The position numbers and the translations under genes are program-made. A stretch of 36,008 nucleotides of DNA, taken from Granulosicoccus sp. GTDB lineage: Bacteria > Pseudomonadota > Gammaproteobacteria > Granulosicoccales > Granulosicoccaceae. The DNA lies in NCBI GenBank assembly GCA_023300375.1, contig JALZWO010000186.1:1-36008 (forward strand). The letters run 5' to 3'. The notes under the pieces were generated by a model. It was not told the origin of the DNA and made no database searches. It saw only the letters and a program-made list of their open reading frames with translations. Below, piece after piece: positions 33,617 to 36,008 of this stretch (position 1 is the stretch's first letter; each line of letters begins with the position of its first letter).

Positions 33617-34888
33617 TCAGGCAGGTCCCATGGCCACATGTTGGGCTTGCGCACTGGCAAGGTAGGCCTCAGATATGCGGTTAGGCTCATGCATTAGCTT
33701 GTCTTTCCATACTCCCAGATGAGCGCCCGTTTGAATCAGTCCGCGCATAACACCCACATGTTGTGTCATACCCAGACTACTAGCACCCACCAACACATCG
33801 CCCTTGAATTGTAGATTCAGGTATTTGAAATTTTCAACATCTGACATCTCAGCCGTTTCCCCGCCCTCAACGCCCATCCACATACCAAACGATGTAGAGA
33901 TGAGACCTACGGTATCCAATACGTTCATATTCAGATTACCGGGATGCGGTGTGCGATTACCAAACACCATGTTGCTGGCTGCCAGCTTGCCATGTTCAAC
34001 GGCCGTTGGCTGTATGGCCTGTACATAGTAATCACCGGTAGACAGATCACGACCTTGAGCAACATCACCAGCGGCGAACACATCGGGCGCTGAGCTTTGC
34101 ATAAAGTCATCTACCACGATACCCATATCGACTTCGATACCACTGCCCTCCAGAAATGCCGTGTTAGACCTCACACCTGTGGCGCAGATGACCACGTCAG
34201 CGGACAATGTCTGGCCGTCCTTGGTGATCACGGATAGCGGATCTTCTCCTGTGTTGGTGTCGATGCGAGACACTGTAGTTGAGGTCAGAACCTTAATGCC
34301 TTTGGCAACACACCAATCCTTGATCATGGTGCCCATCACCTCATTGGTCATTCGCGAGACCATGCGGTTTTCCATTTCTACCACTGTTAGATCAACACCA
34401 CGTGCCGCCAATGCTTCCAGAATGATGCAGCCGATGAAACCTGCACCCATAAGAATAACCTTGGAACCCGGCTTTGTAGACTCAACAATTTTATGGGAAT
34501 CTGCCAGTGACCAGCAGTTGTAGATTTTATCTGAATCAATGCCTGCAATAGGCGGACGAGTTGCCGTGGCACCAGAGGCCACCAGCAGCTTGTCGTAATC
34601 GATTGTCTCACCCCCAAGCAACGTGATGCGCTTGGTAGAGGTATCTACTGAGCTAGCACGGCCGCTCTTGAGCGTGATGTTCAATGCTTCAAAGTGGTTT
34701 GCATTCTTTCGCAGATAGGTGCCCTCTGCCTTGATATTACCCACCAGATAATAGGGTAATGCCATGCGCGAATAGGGCGGGACATCTTCAGCCACTAGCA
34801 TGGTGATCTGCCCGCTAGGATCAAATTTGCGCAGATGCTCCGCCGCATTAACACCTGCAGGCCCTGCACCAATGATCACGTAATGCAT
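33617..34888 (-). CDS. FAD/NAD-binding oxidoreductase, aldehyde oxidoreductase accessory subunit
   Basis: A 423-residue two-dinucleotide-fold flavoprotein. FAD-binding GAGPAG lies near the start (8-13), the NAD-binding GAGFIG is in the middle (VILMGAGFIG), and FAAGDVAQG is the C-terminal FAD motif. The tail (GAHLGVWKDKLMHEPNRISEAY) is not of the usual nitrite reductase type. The gene follows the catalytic subunit gene at 138 bp with a hairpin between. It likely carries electrons between the tungsten enzyme's Fe-S chain and NAD, as AorC does in Aromatoleum aromaticum. Confidence 0.88.
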   Translation of the reverse strand: MHYVIIGAGPAGVNAAEHLRKFDPSGQITMLVAEDVPPYSRMALPYYLVGNIKAEGTYLRKNANHFEALNITLKSGRASSVDTSTKRITLLGGETIDYDKLLVASGATATRPPIAGIDSDKIYNCWSLADSHKIVESTKPGSKVILMGAGFIGCIILEALAARGVDLTVVEMENRMVSRMTNEVMGTMIKDWCVAKGIKVLTSTTVSRIDTNTGEDPLSVITKDGQTLSADVVICATGVRSNTAFLEGSGIEVDMGIVVDDFMQSSAPDVFAAGDVAQGRDLSTGDYYVQAIQPTAVEHGKLAASNMVFGNRTPHPGNLNMNVLDTVGLISTSFGMWMGVEGGETAEMSDVENFKYLNLQFKGDVLVGASSLGMTQHVGVMRGLIQTGAHLGVWKDKLMHEPNRISEAYLASAQAQHVAMGPA

Positions 34889-34928
34889 ACTTCAGTTCCT
34901 TAGTTGCTTGCGTTAAGTTTCCAAACGA

Positions 34929-34964
34929 CCAAGGGCGCAGACTAGCTGCGCCCTTGGCTTTTTT
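34929..34964 (+). terminator. Strong hairpin with T-run between aor catalytic and FAD genes
   Basis: A perfect 12-bp GC-rich stem (ccaagggcgcag/ctgcgcccttgg) with a 5-base loop is followed on the + strand by C and six T. It is a textbook Rho-independent terminator for + strand transcription, yet the genes on both sides run on the - strand. On that strand the hairpin is preceded by A residues and followed by only short T stretches, so in the operon mRNA it would be a stabilising or partly terminating stem between the two subunits' messages. Confidence 0.8.
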
Positions 34965-35026
34965 AACGGAATGGTACAAACATCAGTTTGCGATCCGCTG
35001 CGCTAATTCACCCTTACTGGGTGGGC

Positions 35027-36008
35027 TTAGCTGGGCAGTGCCCACTTCTGTCGTGTCTCGTCAGTCATCGAACCATCAACCGAGTAGCCACGCAATTGAT
35101 AATACTCTGGCAACATCTTGTCGAGTTCGCATACACGTCCTTTAGCAGGACCTACATTAGCGCCATCCTTTAGTAGACGTGCAGGCAAGGTATCGTCAGC
35201 ACCGGTTATTCCGGCCTTTTGATTGAAATCTTTCTCAAGATTCCAGATACGCTCACCCACTTCCATCATACGATCGGTAGACCAATCGCCTTCACAGGCA
35301 GCATCTACCTGTGGAGCAATATCGTCCATTGTCCAAGCGAAGGTGGTGAACACGCATAGGCCAGCCGAATCGACCGCTGCAGTTGCATCCTGAAACGCTT
35401 TAACAAGACCTGCCTTACCTTCAGACTGCAGTGGATCGGTTTTTTCTGGAATACCGAGAATTTCAGAAGCAACGGTATAACCACGTAGGTGACAAGCACC
35501 ACGATTAGCGGTGGCATAAGCCAGACCCATGCCCTGAATACCCCGTGGATCGTAAGCAGGAAATTCCTGACCTTTGACCGTCATGGACAATTCTGGACGC
35601 CCGTACTTTTCGCACAGTCGCTTTGAACCTAGACCTAGATCGACACCAAAGCCTTCGCCTTTTGCCGTGATCTCAGCAGCCCAACAAAGTGCCTCAGCTG
35701 AACCGAATTTAAGTTCAACGCCACCAGTATGCTCAGTGGTAATCACACCTGCTTCAAACATCTCCATAGCGGCAGCCACTGTGCACCCGAATGAGATAGG
35801 GTCCATGCCGTCTTCGTTGCACAGAAAATTAACGTACGTGAGTGCATCGATATCGTCGACACCTGTATCCGGCCCCAGAGCCCACGCTGCCTCGTATTCC
35901 AGACCACCAGAATTAACCCAGTACTCAGGCTTATCTTTCACCGAGAAGTGAGTTCTGTCGATGGTTGAGATTCGGCCACAGGCGATGGTGCACGAGTAGC
36001 ATGCGCCG
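35027..36008 (-). CDS. Tungsten aldehyde:ferredoxin oxidoreductase-type catalytic subunit (5' end beyond window)
   Basis: The C-terminal ~327 residues of an AOR-family enzyme; the frame is open to the right edge, so the true start lies outside. A GTG at 35941 is internal: codons upstream encode ACYSCTIACGR, the C-x2-C-x3-C motif for the [4Fe-4S] cluster. The fourth cysteine and a pterin-binding site are in DSAGLCVF (D-x-x-G-L-C). The GMDPISFG segment also matches the family. These enzymes oxidise aldehydes to acids with a tungsten bis-pterin. An FAD subunit, a MoaD-like protein, an unknown protein and MoaA follow on the same strand. An Fe-S subunit gene would be expected beyond the edge. Confidence 0.93.
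   Translation of the reverse strand, partial: GACYSCTIACGRISTIDRTHFSVKDKPEYWVNSGGLEYEAAWALGPDTGVDDIDALTYVNFLCNEDGMDPISFGCTVAAAMEMFEAGVITTEHTGGVELKFGSAEALCWAAEITAKGEGFGVDLGLGSKRLCEKYGRPELSMTVKGQEFPAYDPRGIQGMGLAYATANRGACHLRGYTVASEILGIPEKTDPLQSEGKAGLVKAFQDATAAVDSAGLCVFTTFAWTMDDIAPQVDAACEGDWSTDRMMEVGERIWNLEKDFNQKAGITGADDTLPARLLKDGANVGPAKGRVCELDKMLPEYYQLRGYSVDGSMTDETRQKWALPS

Noticed and set aside
34929-34964. End of a separate + strand gene
   Set aside because: No credible + strand gene ends before it; the only frames there are antisense to the FAD subunit gene.
35027-35941. A complete 304-residue protein starting with GTG at 35941
   Set aside because: The frame stays open to the window edge and the upstream codons encode the Fe-S cysteine motif of AOR, so this is the 3' part of a longer gene.

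Overview
The window looks like chromosome of a free-living, probably marine, gammaproteobacterium. The gene families (EngB beside cytochrome c4, AmpG, DbpA-type DeaD helicase, IclR, GMC oxidoreductase, Tat-exported ABC binding protein) and the mid-range base composition fit that group; a genus such as Granulosicoccus is only a guess. There are no rRNA or tRNA genes, no phage or IS genes and no CRISPR array. Genes are densely packed, many with 1-8 bp start/stop overlaps.

Layout. 403-4081 (-): a PotD-like periplasmic binding protein followed by a membrane GGDEF-EAL protein, with no transporter genes beside them; this matches the NspS/MbaA polyamine-sensing arrangement of Vibrio. 4363-10093 (-): a complete high-affinity ABC importer of the branched-chain amino acid/amide class (binding protein, two permeases, two ATPases). 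It has a structured leader, a terminator-like hairpin after the binding-protein gene and an unusual 8-bp tandem repeat that supplies the last codons of the second ATPase. 10301-14701: engB and cytochrome c4 (divergent), a metallophosphoesterase, an unknown probable outer-membrane protein, and hisC. 14728-17283: an IclR regulator divergent from a GMC oxidoreductase, with a palindrome between them. 17405-19409: a TupA-like tungstate-binding protein and phosphate acetyltransferase. 19531-24852: an asparaginase II coupled to trpS, a small unknown gene, an EVE-domain gene and a DEAD-box RNA helicase.

24913-31802 is rich in peptidoglycan-recycling functions: an NlpC/P60 peptidase without signal peptide, a GH84 hexosaminidase resembling eukaryotic O-GlcNAcase, an AmpG permease divergent from it, a T7-lysozyme-type amidase without signal peptide, and murI followed by a small TIGR03643-type gene. 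EamA and LysE exporters sit in the same stretch.

31910-36008 (-) is a tungsten aldehyde oxidoreductase locus entering from the right edge: the catalytic subunit (5' end missing), an FAD/NAD subunit, a MoaD-like protein, a 98-residue unknown ending in three glycines, and MoaA. Together with the TupA-like protein about 14 kb away it suggests a tungsten-using cell. The strongest leads are the polyamine/c-di-GMP pair, the unknown GGG-tailed protein between moaD and moaA, and the OGA-like GH84 enzyme beside ampG.
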